A stretch of 64,000 nucleotides of DNA from Amoebidium appalachense (Eukaryota; Ichthyosporea): assembly GCA_963693365.1 (NCBI GenBank), contig CAVNZM010000020.1:1-64000 (forward strand), given 5' to 3'. Below the pieces are notes generated by a model that saw only the letters and a list, made by a program, of their open reading frames with translations, searched no databases and was not told the origin of the DNA. Positions 36,909 to 58,108 of this stretch are shown one piece after another. A program made the position numbers and the translations under genes. The number at the start of each line of letters is the position of its first letter. Position 1 is the stretch's first letter.

Positions 36909-37832
36909 ATGGGTAATTTTTTGAATACTGTATGGAGCTGTTTCACGGCCCCAAAAGACCTCTCTGAGATACGTACGCGCTGGGCAAAAAAAATAACTGG
37001 TAAAGAGAGAATTTACCCATATGCTGTCCGTGTAAGAGATTGGCCAACCACACTCCAGTTCGTTGCAGATGGACTATCCAAGCATGTTCCAGCTGGGTAC
37101 GAGCAATTTCTGCGCCCTGATAACATCTACGTGTACCCCAACCGTGGGCCACGTGAGGATGGTACATTCGACGACATCAACACCAGTTTCTACATCAGGG
37201 CTGCAGAACCATCCAACCCCGAGGCCAATTTTCTACTGAGGGTGTCCACTTCGAATTCGCAGACCTTGAAGGCCATTATCCGTGAATCTGCAATGGAGGG
37301 TCTACCCGAACGCATGGTTGCCGCGGGTATTGAGTTGATGTGCAAAGGGGAACACCAAGGCATCGGGTGGCTAGAGCACCCAGTCACACTGGATCCCGGA
37401 GAGGTGGCCAGTGGGATTCAACCAGCCACCGTCGAGCACGGAGAGAAAACCATTGCAGCATTGAGTGATCAATTTCTGCTCGAGCAGGCGCATGCTGGCC
37501 GCAGCATCGGAACCGTGCCTAGAGGGGCACACATCCGTGCCATGGGTCTTACACCGGAAGACGAAATGGCGTGGAGAACATACCACGACAGCCGCGCATC
37601 CCTTTGCTTCCGTTGCAGGCATGCCAACGGCACAAACAACACCCTGCGGTCTCTGCGCACCGAGAGGGTGAACAAGATTGCGAGGGAAATTGTGGATACC
37701 GTTAACACAATTGTCATTGCATCCTCACACGACGCTCGCATACGTAGTGCCCGTGCAGACTATCTGGAGGCCGCCGATGAACTTCAGGCTTACCTGCAGC
37801 TAGTTATTGCACAGTGCTCTAGGTTGTACTGA
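36909..37832 (+). CDS. Intronless 307-residue protein with myristoylation-type N terminus
   Basis: The ORF runs from ATG at 36,909 to TGA at 37,832 without interruption. This is notable because both neighbours are full of introns. The N terminus MGNFLNTVWSCF has Gly2 and a small residue at position 6, as N-myristoyltransferase prefers, and a Cys at 11 that could be palmitoylated. The body is mixed alpha/beta in look. A CFRCRHANG segment near residue 230 may bind metal, and the last 60 residues look helical. I do not recognise a family. It may be membrane-attached. G/C content and codon use look like those of the neighbouring exons. Confidence 0.6.
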   Translation: MGNFLNTVWSCFTAPKDLSEIRTRWAKKITGKERIYPYAVRVRDWPTTLQFVADGLSKHVPAGYEQFLRPDNIYVYPNRGPREDGTFDDINTSFYIRAAEPSNPEANFLLRVSTSNSQTLKAIIRESAMEGLPERMVAAGIELMCKGEHQGIGWLEHPVTLDPGEVASGIQPATVEHGEKTIAALSDQFLLEQAHAGRSIGTVPRGAHIRAMGLTPEDEMAWRTYHDSRASLCFRCRHANGTNNTLRSLRTERVNKIAREIVDTVNTIVIASSHDARIRSARADYLEAADELQAYLQLVIAQCSRLY

Positions 37833-37962
37833 ATCGTTTAGTGTTGGATGTTGGTTTTGGACTTCACGAAATGGTCTGAAACCCTATAATGGCTTGTGTG
37901 CTCCCTGCTCTCTATGTTTTCACCGTACCACCATATCTTTGTGGAAAGGCGATTTGTGTCAC

Positions 37963-38159
37963 TTAGGTTTCGGATTTACATTGCATTCCCAGTACGAAAT
38001 AGCGGTTGGCCTGTTTTACAAACGTAACCTGTGCTGATGCCCACTTGTAGTGTTGGGTGCCAGGTGTGATAAGTATTTGCAGGACAACGTCAAGCCATTC
38101 ACGCCCGTATTGAAAATAAAAAGAAAACTCATGTGAACACATTCTGTGGCTCGATCCAA

Positions 38160-38193
<34 letters not shown>

Positions 38194-38203
38194 TTCCCCT
38201 CCA

Positions 38204-38252
<49 letters not shown>

Positions 38253-38440
38253 CCACCCGGCCCAGTCTGACAGTGAAGCTATACTGGCACTGTTTCCCAA
38301 TTGGGGCACATTGTAACACGTTTTGTAGAGACAAGAGTGCTTCTAACAAATCACCAATGCAGGGTGGTACACCCCCCCCGTGCAGCAAGCTTTTCCCATA
38401 AGAGGCCAGGGGAGAAAGAATCGTAAGAAGTTTTCCGTTC
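37963..38440 (-). pseudogene. Non-LTR retrotransposon fragments
   Basis: About 50 bp at 38,325-38,378 are nearly identical to 50,775-50,825 in the reverse transcriptase relic and encode GVPPCIGDLLEALLS. A segment at 37,975-38,110 encodes WASAQVTFVKQANRYFVLGM. The phrase TATTGAAAATA...CTCATGTGAxCACATTCTGTG occurs at about 38,108 and again at 38,459, so a ~350-bp unit was duplicated. A C-run and CA tract (38,163-38,250) lie between. Confidence 0.6.
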
Positions 38441-38479
38441 AATAAAACCAACATATCCGTATTGAAAATACAAAGGAAA

Positions 38480-40020
<1,541 letters not shown>

Positions 40021-40030
40021 ATGCATGTCA

Positions 40031-40038
40031 TATAAAAG
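40031..40038 (+). promoter_or_regulatory. TATA box of the transposase-like gene
   Basis: TATAAAAG lies 111 bp upstream of the ATG at 40,149, in a unique-sequence stretch just before the gene. It is the only good TATA element in this interval. Confidence 0.5.
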
Positions 40039-40148
40039 CGGGATACACTCACAACCGCGCCACAATCAGACCACAATCAGACATGTGTTGTAGTACATAG
40101 TGCACAGTGGACCTTGGGTGAATACCATGATATAGCCTAATCAACACA

Positions 40149-49129
<8,981 letters not shown>

Positions 49130-49583
49130 TAATATTCTGTATGGTGTCTGTTATAACTCGAATGACCGTCAATAGACCTTCACACGAATGCGTATGGTAT
49201 TGCTATCCTTGGAATGAAATCGTAATTGCCATACTTCGTTATGGCAAACTGCCTCCACGGTGTAGATATGTTGACTTACGACAAAGAGTCCTGGCCTCTC
49301 CATTGTGTTAAACGACCTTATGAATGAGAGATTCTTCTTGTTATGAATATATTTCGGCAAATTTTATTTTTGCTTGTAGGAACGGACACCCTGGAAATTT
49401 CGTAGTATGTCTTAATTAAATGTTGGAGTACTCGTGTGTGTGTTGTGTTGTCTGTTTGCTTTCGATGAATTCAAACGGTCCCAGTGTACTTCATATACAA
49501 AATCACACCGTACTTTCAAAGTCTGGTCGATATTTTGAGCATTTACAATATGTGGTTGATTAGTATGTTCTGCTCTAGGAAAT

Positions 49584-49749
49584 GGACTCTCAGAATCCAT
49601 GAAGTCTGTTTTTCTTTCTTCTTATGAGTGCGTTACGATGGTGTCTGCAGGGAGAAGTAGACTCTCAGAGTCCAGGGAATGTGTTTTACCTTCTTCATAT
49701 GAGTGCATTTTGAAGGTGTCTTGCAGGGGGGATTAGACTCTCAGAGTCC
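49584..49749. repeat. Three GACTCTCAGAGTCC palindromes (right subterminal)
   Basis: The near-palindrome GACTCTCAGAGTC lies at 49,584-49,598 (one mismatch), 49,659-49,673 and 49,735-49,749. Each is part of a ~76-bp tandem unit with TTCTTCATATGAGTGC and GGTGTCTxGCAGGG. It mirrors in layout, not in sequence, the palindromes at 20.1-20.3 kb. The rest of 49,130-50,247 holds no recognisable gene. Confidence 0.75.
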
Positions 49750-50247
49750 CCTGACCATGATTTTATATTCCATAGACGTTCGTTCTGAGTCCGTTATCCA
49801 TTTCTCTTCTGCTTGTCCCAATCTCCAGACACATGTTTTCCCTTCTTATTTTCAGGTGTTGGTTCGTGAAATTTGGCACACCCTGGTAACCCTATAAGCA
49901 CAAATAGGCGCGCGGCAAGCATGTAAGCATGTGTTAGCTCATGTATGATCTATCGAAAATGGTAAACCACAGGCCTGTCTGCCGATTTTGCTTGTATCTA
50001 AGCCGGCTAGAATAATTCTCCGGTTCCCTGTGTACATATATGAAATCGGTCCATTTAATAAGATTGGAAGGCAGGTCGGCAGTGCCGGCAGGGTTTTGGT
50101 TTAAACCTGAGATGAGCTATAATGACGGCGTTCGACTGGTGTTTCCTTCCCTTCCCTTCCCTTTGCATCTTGCCTCCGTGTTTGCCGATTGCCTTTTGAC
50201 ATCAGTAAATCATTCCCATTTCATGGGAAGTTGCACCTACCGGTCCT

Positions 50248-50329
50248 AGCATTTTACTATACAGACAACTATATATATAGGCTGTTGTGGATTACCCAAC
50301 ATTGTAAAGTTTACAATTTCTCCCATTAT
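50248..50329 (-). repeat. Right terminal inverted repeat
   Basis: Read on the minus strand from 50,329 it starts ATAATGGGAGAAATTGTAAA, as does the left end, and retains CCACAAC and ATAGTAAAATGCT at matching spacing. The reverse transcriptase relic stops being recognisable where this repeat begins. Confidence 0.65.
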
Positions 50330-50936
50330 GTGTTTCTACCCTCTTTTCAACCATATGGGAGAACATAACACCAACAGAATTAACCGGAACACCAAGATAT
50401 TTGTATTCTGGAACTATAGGTACATTTTTGGATGATAATGTAAATGTGTGTAAATTGTTGGCTATATCAGGTACAAGAACACCACATTTGTCTATGTTAA
50501 GGATCATAAGGTTTGCCTTGCACCACTCTGACACTTCATCGAACAATCTTTGCAGGCATCTAGGGGTACGGGCAAGGAGGGACAGATCATCAGCATAGAG
50601 AAGTGCAGGCGGAAAGTTATTAATAGGGTCATCGTTTTCGGCATAAATCTTGACAGCCAAATCATCTATAAATAGGTTAAACAAAAAGGGGCTAAGCAAT
50701 GAACCCTGCAAGAGACCTCTAGTACGAGAAAAACCATATGAAAGGTGCCCATTAACCACAGCTCTACCATAGGTTTGAGACAAGAGTGCTTCTAACAAAA
50801 CACCAATGCAGTGTGGTACACCCCGTTGTAAACATCCGTACACGCCGTACATGTTTACTATTACGAATATACTGTACATATCATAGCGATCACGTAGATA
50901 TTGTTGTTGTATAATATGATCGTGTGTCTGTGACAA
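50330..50936 (-). pseudogene. Non-LTR retrotransposon reverse transcriptase fragment
   Basis: The minus frame carries RGLLQGSLLSPFLFNLFIDDLA (fingers-palm motif), the catalytic LLYADDLSLLA, CKANLMILNIDKCG and YKYLGVPVN, in the order of LINE reverse transcriptases. The N-terminal part and everything after the YLG motif are missing; the frame runs into the transposon end and stops at 50,292. It is a 5'- and 3'-truncated relic that served as the target of the transposon. Confidence 0.85.
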
Positions 50937-51556
50937 ACAATATGTTTATAAATGAACGGGGTTGACTAGACCACGCTTTGCTTAGTTACGTGCTAGTCCT
51001 ACTTACACCTAGTAAGCCGAGCACACTGAGTGAGCTCTGAAGCCCCCGACATGCCCTTATATCGGAGCTCGCACAGCGGCTCAGACATGCGCATCGGTAT
51101 GTGCTTTTTTTGGCTACGAGAGCCAATCACATACGGTTCACGGTTCTGTCCCATGGCTATCACGGTTCCAGTAAACCTAGTGACCCAATCGGGTGACAGT
51201 ACTTAATTATCGATGCATTCCACAGTCATACCTCACGGCTACTTGCATATTTTCCCATGATAAAACTATAACTTAACGCTCATGGTTCCTCTACTACGTG
51301 TCGGTCCCATGTGGCTATTATATCTGTTTTCCCATGAATAATCCTGCAAGTTGCACGTGCACATATGTTTAACTCCATGCTCATGCGCACAAGACTGGGG
51401 GGGACATGCATACTGGCCTACCTAAGATCAAACACAGTGGTATATATACATGTACACGTGCGCGTATATCTCAACCTGTGTACATCCATACTAGATATCC
51501 GGTATAATATACCGCACGCCCCACCGTAAAAAGAAGTATGTCGTCCTCGACATACG
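50937..51556 (-). other. Probable 3' region/LTR of the chromovirus
   Basis: On the minus strand this follows the integrase stop. It contains a TATA-like GATATAAGGG (about 51,057), as expected of an LTR promoter, but I could not fix both ends or find a second copy. No gene is visible. Confidence 0.4.
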
Positions 51557-53101
51557 TCACCATGCTCCACACAATGAGTCAATGTATCCGTAAAACGATG
51601 CAAGGTCACCTCTGCGTTGGTGGAACTCTCGGATCTTGTCCGGGCAGGCTAAGTCTTTCTCACACTCCCAAGAGGTGAATGATTCATCTTTGCCTGCCCA
51701 CTTGATCTGGTACCACTTGTAAGGGGTGGATTGCTTGCGCCGTTTCTGAATTCTTACGTCAAGCACCTTTTCCACCACCCACTCGTCCGGCAGAACCTTG
51801 TTGAAATTGTGACTATCGCCCGTGTCCGGGAGGTGAGAGAGATCTTGAGGCCGAATTCTATTTTGCTCACTCAATTCAAGCTGAATATCGTCCACGTGCC
51901 ACTTAGATTTCTTCGTAGTTGCTAAGCTTCGGATCTCGTACGTGACCGGGCCGACCCTTTTGACGATTTCGTAACCCGTAATCCACCGTACATCCCAGGC
52001 ACCGATATTTTTGGCTTGATTCCGAACACGAATCCGTGCACCCTTCTTAAATTCACGAGCCACCGAGGGGCCTGGGGGCTCTCGTACGGCACGTTGCTGG
52101 ACCACAGCACGGAGCAGAGGCAGACGGGCTAGTAACTCTCGCCGGTATGCCTTCCACTCTGGGTCCTTGAGTGCCGGGTGGTTACTGTTAAGAAGGGCAA
52201 CGTCAGGGAATTGTGTTGCTTCTTGCCCATACACAAGATAATACGGTGTACATTGCAAAATTTTGTGTGTTGTTGTGTTGTATGCATGTGTAACCACCGG
52301 CAACAGAGTGTCCCAATTAGTGTGCTCATAATTAACGTACTTTGAGAGTGCATTATTAATAAATCTATGAGACCGTTCATTGGAACCGTTGCTTTGTGGG
52401 TGATATGCAGAGGTGCTCACTTGTGCAATATTTGCTATACGGCAAATCTCAATAATTAGCTCATTGAGAAATTCTGATCCTTGATCACTCAAGAGTGTAC
52501 GAGGGGGGCCGTGTATATAGCAAATTACATTCATGAGTGCATGTGCAACATTAACGGCATGCTTAGATTGGATGCCATTGGGCACAGTGATTAAATACTT
52601 CGTTGCCATATCCATAAACACACAAATGAATGTATTACCATTTTTCGTTTCTGTGAACGGACCCATAAGGTCAACAGAAACACGAGAGAACATTTTCAAA
52701 TTTTCGTATCTCTGTTCAAATGGCCTACTTCTCAAGTGTGGGTTATCGTTACGGCCTTGGCACTGTGTGCAGGCATTCACATAAGCAGTGATATCTTTGT
52801 GCATGCGTGGCCAATAATAATTGTATAATCTTTCGTAAGTTCGTTCAATGCCAGTATGAGCCCCCCCGTCGTGCACACTTCTTAATAAATCAGCACGAAG
52901 GATTTTGGGCACATACAGGCAACGACGACCATCCTTAGCCACATGATAAAGCACGTCATCCTCTATCACACACATTTGTGCTATTTTCTTAACCTTTTTG
53001 TATCCGAAATACTCAAGATTAAGACCGTGTGCAGCTCGTTCCCCCCTGCCTGCCATTCCCGTTTGGCCTCGGCATCGAGGGAGGCAAGCCACCGGAGCCA
53101 C
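51557..53101 (-). CDS. pol: Ty3/gypsy chromovirus integrase with chromodomain
   Basis: The protein begins, after a short out-of-frame lead, near LEYFGYKKVKKIAQM. It has the zinc-binding HHCC domain (HDGGAH...ACTQC), the DDE core (SVDLMGPF, LLSDQGSEF, NGSNERSH), a GPY/F-like region (KRVGPVTYEI) and at the C terminus a chromodomain (EWVVEKVLDVR, YQIKWAGKDESFTSWE). Chromodomains steer chromovirus integration to histone-marked chromatin. The frame differs by one from the reverse transcriptase ORF. A run of six C at about 53,041-53,046 is the likely site of the slip. The catalytic residues look intact. Confidence 0.92.
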   Translation of the reverse strand: MAPVACLPRCRGQTGMAGRGERAAHGLNLEYFGYKKVKKIAQMCVIEDDVLYHVAKDGRRCLYVPKILRADLLRSVHDGGAHTGIERTYERLYNYYWPRMHKDITAYVNACTQCQGRNDNPHLRSRPFEQRYENLKMFSRVSVDLMGPFTETKNGNTFICVFMDMATKYLITVPNGIQSKHAVNVAHALMNVICYIHGPPRTLLSDQGSEFLNELIIEICRIANIAQVSTSAYHPQSNGSNERSHRFINNALSKYVNYEHTNWDTLLPVVTHAYNTTTHKILQCTPYYLVYGQEATQFPDVALLNSNHPALKDPEWKAYRRELLARLPLLRAVVQQRAVREPPGPSVAREFKKGARIRVRNQAKNIGAWDVRWITGYEIVKRVGPVTYEIRSLATTKKSKWHVDDIQLELSEQNRIRPQDLSHLPDTGDSHNFNKVLPDEWVVEKVLDVRIQKRRKQSTPYKWYQIKWAGKDESFTSWECEKDLACPDKIREFHQRRGDLASFYGYIDSLCGAW

Positions 53102-54912
53102 GTGATTATATCCTTACACATTTTGTCCCCCCCCTGTGCAATCATAATTGCTTCCTTCTGATAGCCGGCACCACCGAGTGCAGAAAGGGAGGGCAGGCCG
53201 GCTTGACTGAGTGCAGAAATTTGTGCACATTTCAAGCGGTCTGGATCGAAAATGTGTGTGAATTCGAGTGCATCACCCCAATCAACAAACACTTCGGCTG
53301 GGTTCGAGCTAAGCTCGGATAAATCTGCTGTGAGAACCTCTTGTAATTTCTTTTTCACATCCCACTTTTCCAGTGGTATGTTTTCGTTCTCATGCAGAAT
53401 ATATCCTATACGGCTTAACCCATCAGCATCGTGCATGGTAGGGCCAGGACGGTAGTATAGATCGAAATCATACTCCTGCATTTCCAAAGCCCACCGTTGC
53501 ATTCGTTCGTTTGCTATCCGTTTGACACCTTTAAGAGAAAGACCGGGCTTATGGTCACTTTCCACAATAGTATTCGCTCGACCATACACGTACACCCTAA
53601 ACTCTTTCAGGGCCCAATAGATTGCATGCGTTTCTCGTTCGATGTTGCTCCACCTACGTTCGGTAGGTTGAAACATCCGGGAGGCATATGCCACCGTGCG
53701 GAACTTGCCATCTTTTTGTTTTTGATACAGGCAAGCCCCTTCCGAGAACCGACTAGCATCACAACAAATAAGAAACTGACCCCCCGTGGGGGACAGATCG
53801 GGCAGGGCAAGCACTTCCTCCGATAACGCCGATTTTAAATCTTTAAACGAGCGGTCTAATTCGTCCGTCCATTTTAACCGTCGGTGTTTTTCTCCGTAAC
53901 ACTCGGCATTCATGGGTCGGGCTCGCTCTGCATAATTTAAAATGTGACGGCGGAGATAGGAAGTAATACCCAGAAAACCCCGGAGTTGGTGTAGTGTGTT
54001 TGGTACCGGCCAATCTTTCACTGCCTGAACCTTTTTCGGGTCGGGCCGAATGCCATTCACACCTACAATCCAACCCAAAAACGGTATTTCCGTAAGCCCA
54101 ATGTATGTCTTTGCCCCATCGAGCTTAACACCATATTTCCCGAGACGGGTGAAAAGTCGGTCAAGCTTCTGTATTAATTCTTTTTCGGTGTGTGCACCCA
54201 CAGCTAAATCATCGGCATATACCACCACGTCATCGGCCAGAGGGGCCAAAATCTGTGTCATGATAGATGCTAGCTGGGACGGGGAAGTACTGAGCCCCTG
54301 TGGTGCCACACAATAACGATACTGCACACCAGCCACAGAAAATCCTGTTTTTTCACGTGACTCGGCGTCTAGCAGTATTTGGTAAAAGGCACCCGACATA
54401 TCAGCTTTACAGAAATACTTATACCCAGCCAACTTCTCTATTTGTTGTTGCAAGTTGGGCATGGGCCAGGCAGATTTTCGAATTTGCTTGTTAAGAGCAC
54501 GAAAATCAGTCAGCAGACGGTATTTCCCGTTTGGTTTTCGTATTACGAATGTGGGTGAATTATACTGACTGTGTGCTTGTTCCACCTGCCCTCTACGACA
54601 CATATCCTCCGCGATCTCCTTTGCAGCCTGCTCTTTCACTTGTTCCAACCTCCACTGTTTTAATCGAATCGGTGGGTTATCTCCCGTGTCTATGTGCATG
54701 GTGAATCCTTTAATCTGAGGAAATTCGTCGGGGTCCGTCGTGTTGAAGCAACGAGAGTGTGCTTCTAATAGTTTCTTGACATCCGGAAGCATACTCTGAG
54801 GCACCCTATTCCAATCAAAACCGTGGGGAGCCTGGCCGGCATCGTGTGCACCCCCACCCGAAATTTCCGAAATTTTTCGCGGGGGGGTTTTTTCATGATC
54901 AACGGCAGACAT
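52981..54912 (-). CDS. pol: Ty3/gypsy reverse transcriptase-RNase H
   Basis: The 643-codon frame has the RT motifs in order: a fingers region (YNSPTFVIRKPNGKYR), KADMSGAFYQI, the QGLSTSP region, the catalytic VVYADDLAV (about 54,215) and FLGWIVG, followed by RNase H (FLICCDASRFSEGACL, ERETHAIYWAL) and the linker towards integrase. No Gag or aspartic protease precedes it: the frame opens at 54,912, one base from an LTR fragment of a different element. The 5' half of the chromovirus has therefore been lost. Gag and protease would have to be supplied by another copy. Confidence 0.92.
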   Translation of the reverse strand: MSAVDHEKTPPRKISEISGGGAHDAGQAPHGFDWNRVPQSMLPDVKKLLEAHSRCFNTTDPDEFPQIKGFTMHIDTGDNPPIRLKQWRLEQVKEQAAKEIAEDMCRRGQVEQAHSQYNSPTFVIRKPNGKYRLLTDFRALNKQIRKSAWPMPNLQQQIEKLAGYKYFCKADMSGAFYQILLDAESREKTGFSVAGVQYRYCVAPQGLSTSPSQLASIMTQILAPLADDVVVYADDLAVGAHTEKELIQKLDRLFTRLGKYGVKLDGAKTYIGLTEIPFLGWIVGVNGIRPDPKKVQAVKDWPVPNTLHQLRGFLGITSYLRRHILNYAERARPMNAECYGEKHRRLKWTDELDRSFKDLKSALSEEVLALPDLSPTGGQFLICCDASRFSEGACLYQKQKDGKFRTVAYASRMFQPTERRWSNIERETHAIYWALKEFRVYVYGRANTIVESDHKPGLSLKGVKRIANERMQRWALEMQEYDFDLYYRPGPTMHDADGLSRIGYILHENENIPLEKWDVKKKLQEVLTADLSELSSNPAEVFVDWGDALEFTHIFDPDRLKCAQISALSQAGLPSLSALGGAGYQKEAIMIAQGGDKMCKDIITWLRWLASLDAEAKREWQAGGNELHTVLILSISDTKRLRK

Positions 54913-54913
54913 T

Positions 54914-54957
54914 TTCAGTTGTACTCTGCCTTATCCTAACTAGTCCAACTGTTTACA
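54914..54957 (+). repeat. LTR family 4, last 44 bp of the 5' LTR
   Basis: TTCAGTTGTACTCTGCC...AACTGTTTACA is identical to the end of the LTR at 57,628-58,108. The rest of the 5' LTR is missing at the junction with the chromovirus pol. Confidence 0.85.
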
Positions 54958-55060
54958 TTGGCGACCGCGGCAGGACACTGTTTTACATTGCCAACTGTTT
55001 ACATTGGCGACCGCGGCAGGACACTGTTTTACATTGCCAACTGTTTACATTGGCGACCAC
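54945..55060 (+). repeat. Tandemly repeated LTR end plus primer-binding site
   Basis: A 46-bp unit made of the LTR end (CCAACTGTTTACA) and the primer site (TTGGCGACCGCGGCAGG...) is present twice, and a third partial copy follows. After it comes a second small repeat (CAATCAGTTCAAGAATCTCACATCTTT). Confidence 0.9.
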
Positions 55061-57627
55061 GCAGTTCAAGAATCTCGCATCCTTCGAATCTCACATCTTT
55101 CAATCAGTTCAAGAATCTCACATCTTTCAATCAGCTCAAGAATCTCCCATGGCCGATCACAATCCTTTTTACCCCGATGATAGGCACATCTTTCCTTGTC
55201 CGGCTTAGAATATATACACCTACAAGTTTGAAGTGGCCAGCCCACCTACACGGAAAGAATTGAAAGCATGTAAAACTTCTTTTGCTACGACACATCAAAA
55301 ATGTGAAGAAAAACGAATACACAACGAAACAACGAATACACGAACAAACGAATAAAGAATTGCTAACAAAGCAATGAACCAACGAAAAACGAACCATCAC
55401 GAATACACAATGAAATAAAGAATTCACGACAAGCGAATGCATAGAGGAAATACAAAATGAATGCAACACAAAACAAAACAAAGTAACGAAGTTATCAAAC
55501 GACAAAAAACGAAAAACGGAAGCAAAATGAAATGGAAATACGAAAATGAAAGAACGAATGCACAACACTGCTTGGGTTGCAATGCACACAGCCCCCTCTA
55601 TGTTACGAAGAAAAGAAAACCGTTGCCCTTGCGTGCATTGCGCTATTGCACACTGTCATCGTGTCCATGCCACCGCATGCACGTCCACACTCGCAAGCCA
55701 GATGCACGGCCACTTTCAGCACGAATGCATTTAAAGAAGAAGATAGTCGCTGTTCCTATAGCATTGAGGACATAAGGTGCTGTGAAAGTAGTTTTGCATG
55801 CATGCTTCGAATTTCTTGCTGTTTTCGAATACAGCATGCCCCATAGTTTAGCGCACAGGATGCACAACATGCGCATGAATGTATGCTGGCATGCCTAAAC
55901 ACATTACGAACATATGCCTCATGTATGGCGGCCCTTCCTGGTGCCACGCCCTAACGAATTTGCACTCTTGGTGCACAAAAGGCATGTAATAAATGTCATG
56001 CAGAACTTTTGTTCATGCATGTGAAAAACAAAGAAGGTGTTGGGTACGAATTTTAAGGTGAATGCCCGTCTGTGGCAATACTGTGTAACATACCAATTAC
56101 ACTGTCAAGCCTTGCACTAGCTGCCGGCACACCCCCACCAGAACAAAAGAATGTGGTATGGGCACCGTTCCCTCACAACCCCAGCATACAGTGTCAGTAT
56201 TTTGGCTGGAAGCCTTTCAGTTTCGAATTACGAATACCCTCCTTCACTACTGAAGAAAGTGACGTGGAAGACGAATACGAATACGAATGCAAGGTGTTGT
56301 TGACTAACACATCGGACCATCATGTGTACCTAGGCCCTGGTACGGAGGTGACCATGTTATTCCCTTGCAATATGATGACACTGTAACAATTTAGCACGTG
56401 CATACCCCACCAATGGGCACATGCGGGAGACAACCCCACAAGCTGCCTTATTGGGCACCTCTGCTAAAACGAATATTCTTCTCACGAAGGAACAGAAGAA
56501 TGCCACGAACACGAACCACACACTCACCAGGCAGCTACTTACATCTAATGTATGTAAGAAGTAGGGTGTGTGAACGGGGTAACTTCGTGAACACCAACAC
56601 GAAAGAAAGCACAGCACAAAGCAGTTCCACGAATACGAATGGTTTTGGTATTCCACACAACGAACAGAACCTACAGTAGGGCCACCTACAAATGAAGCAG
56701 AGGATGGGGCACCATCCAGACCTGCACTGGAGGATATGAAAACACGAAGCGCGCTCACGAAGTTGCTTACAAAAGAAAGGGCGACTGTGACAACTTTTCT
56801 TTTTAGGCCAAGCCTCCAGAAGAATGTATTATGCCTGGAATCCCCCTGCTCAACGAAAATGGCTGGCAAATGGGATACGAAAACTGCTCACGAATGGAAG
56901 CATGTGTTTTCTGAAGGAGGCTTGCTTTGCCTACCCTCTTCTTATGAATTATGAACCGGGCTTTTACTGGTTCTGACGGGTGATATATTTCTTTATGTCG
57001 CCCAACGAAGAACACTTGGGCATTTTTATTCATGTTTTTCCAGCTCCGATGATGCAGGGTTAAAGCTGAAAGGAAAGAAGTGCTATTTGTTCATGAAAGA
57101 AGTGGCTTTTCTGGCCATGGCGACTCGCCTTACAGTCTTAAGGTAGAACCGGGATAAGGAGCAGCGGCTAAGCCTTGAAGCTATCCACCACTACCTGAGC
57201 TACGAAGTGACCTAAGGCTTGAGTTATATTCATTATCGAATGCTTGGTATGATCATTCATCCACACAACCAAATTACTCGCAATTGAAAACGAATCTGCG
57301 GGAGTATCCTAAAAAGGAAAAATTCCCAAAAAGGAAAATATTACTTCTACAGAAAAAGCCAAGCACAGAGACGAAGCGAACAATTCGCACGAACACTCTG
57401 CAACAATCTTCGCCACGAAAATGAAAGCACAGAAGAATGCTGCATGAATTTACGTTTTGGCAAACGAAGAAGTGCTCATAGACGTGCACAACTCTATTCA
57501 ACCATCCTTGCTCTGTTCTGCCCTGCAGCTCGGCGCACAAGAATTCTCGCTGAAGGTTGTTTATCGCCTCTCAGCCTGGTGGTTTGCTTGTCTAACGACA
57601 CCACCAGGCTCCCGACAAGGGGGGGAG
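54958..57627 (+). mobile_element. Internal region of a non-autonomous LTR element (family 4)
   Basis: It runs from the primer site TTGGCGACC to the purine tract AAGGGGGGGAG at 57,618-57,627. A short ORF begins at 55,149 (MADHNPFYPDDR). The A-rich stretch 55,270-55,560 is full of CGAATACGAA words, and a Cys/His-rich segment lies at about 55,570-55,700. No protease, RT or integrase is present. A frame at 56,150-56,386 (ending LTNTSDHHVYLGPGTEVTML) looks protein-like but is unassigned. It is probably a non-autonomous or gutted element. Confidence 0.65.
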
Positions 57628-58108
57628 TGTAAACAACTGTACACATGAACTGTACATGTTTACTAAAGAATGTGATCTACTAGCACACGATTCGTGCTTT
57701 GTCATGAATATCACATAAATATTATGTCCGCACCAATAGGACTCACTCTGACCTAAGAATTGAACCATATACGGTTCTTCAGCTGCATACCACATAAACA
57801 AAGTGAACCAATAAGAGGTTTGCATAAATAGGACAAAGGTCTGACTGGCTCGGACCGCACCAGAATCACGAATGGCATGTTGCCCCCCGCGCTGGCCGCG
57901 GATGAACCAATCCTGGGCCTTGATCCGAAACCTGGGGGCTATATAAGAAAGCCGTCCCAGTACGGGGATCACATCAGTGAAGTCTTGAGACAGACTGAGT
58001 CGGCCCATAGTAAAAGCAACCTGGCCGCGTGTGCCTTTCTACCCGTTCTCTGTCTTTATTTTGATTCAGTTGTACTCTGCCTTATCCTAACTAGTCCAAC
58101 TGTTTACA
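57628..58108 (+). repeat. LTR family 4, complete 3' LTR
   Basis: This 481-bp LTR starts TGTAAACAACTG and ends CCAACTGTTTACA, with a polypurine tract directly before it. The promoter box CTATATAAG lies at about 57,939. On its right it joins the reverse transcriptase region of copia element C at ATCACCACGG, a sequence that is uninterrupted in element B (about 7,545). Confidence 0.88.

Noticed and set aside
56072-56386. dUTPase-like beta-strand pattern in the family 4 element
   Set aside because: Only one strand-turn phrase fits; the catalytic motifs of dUTPase are not seen.
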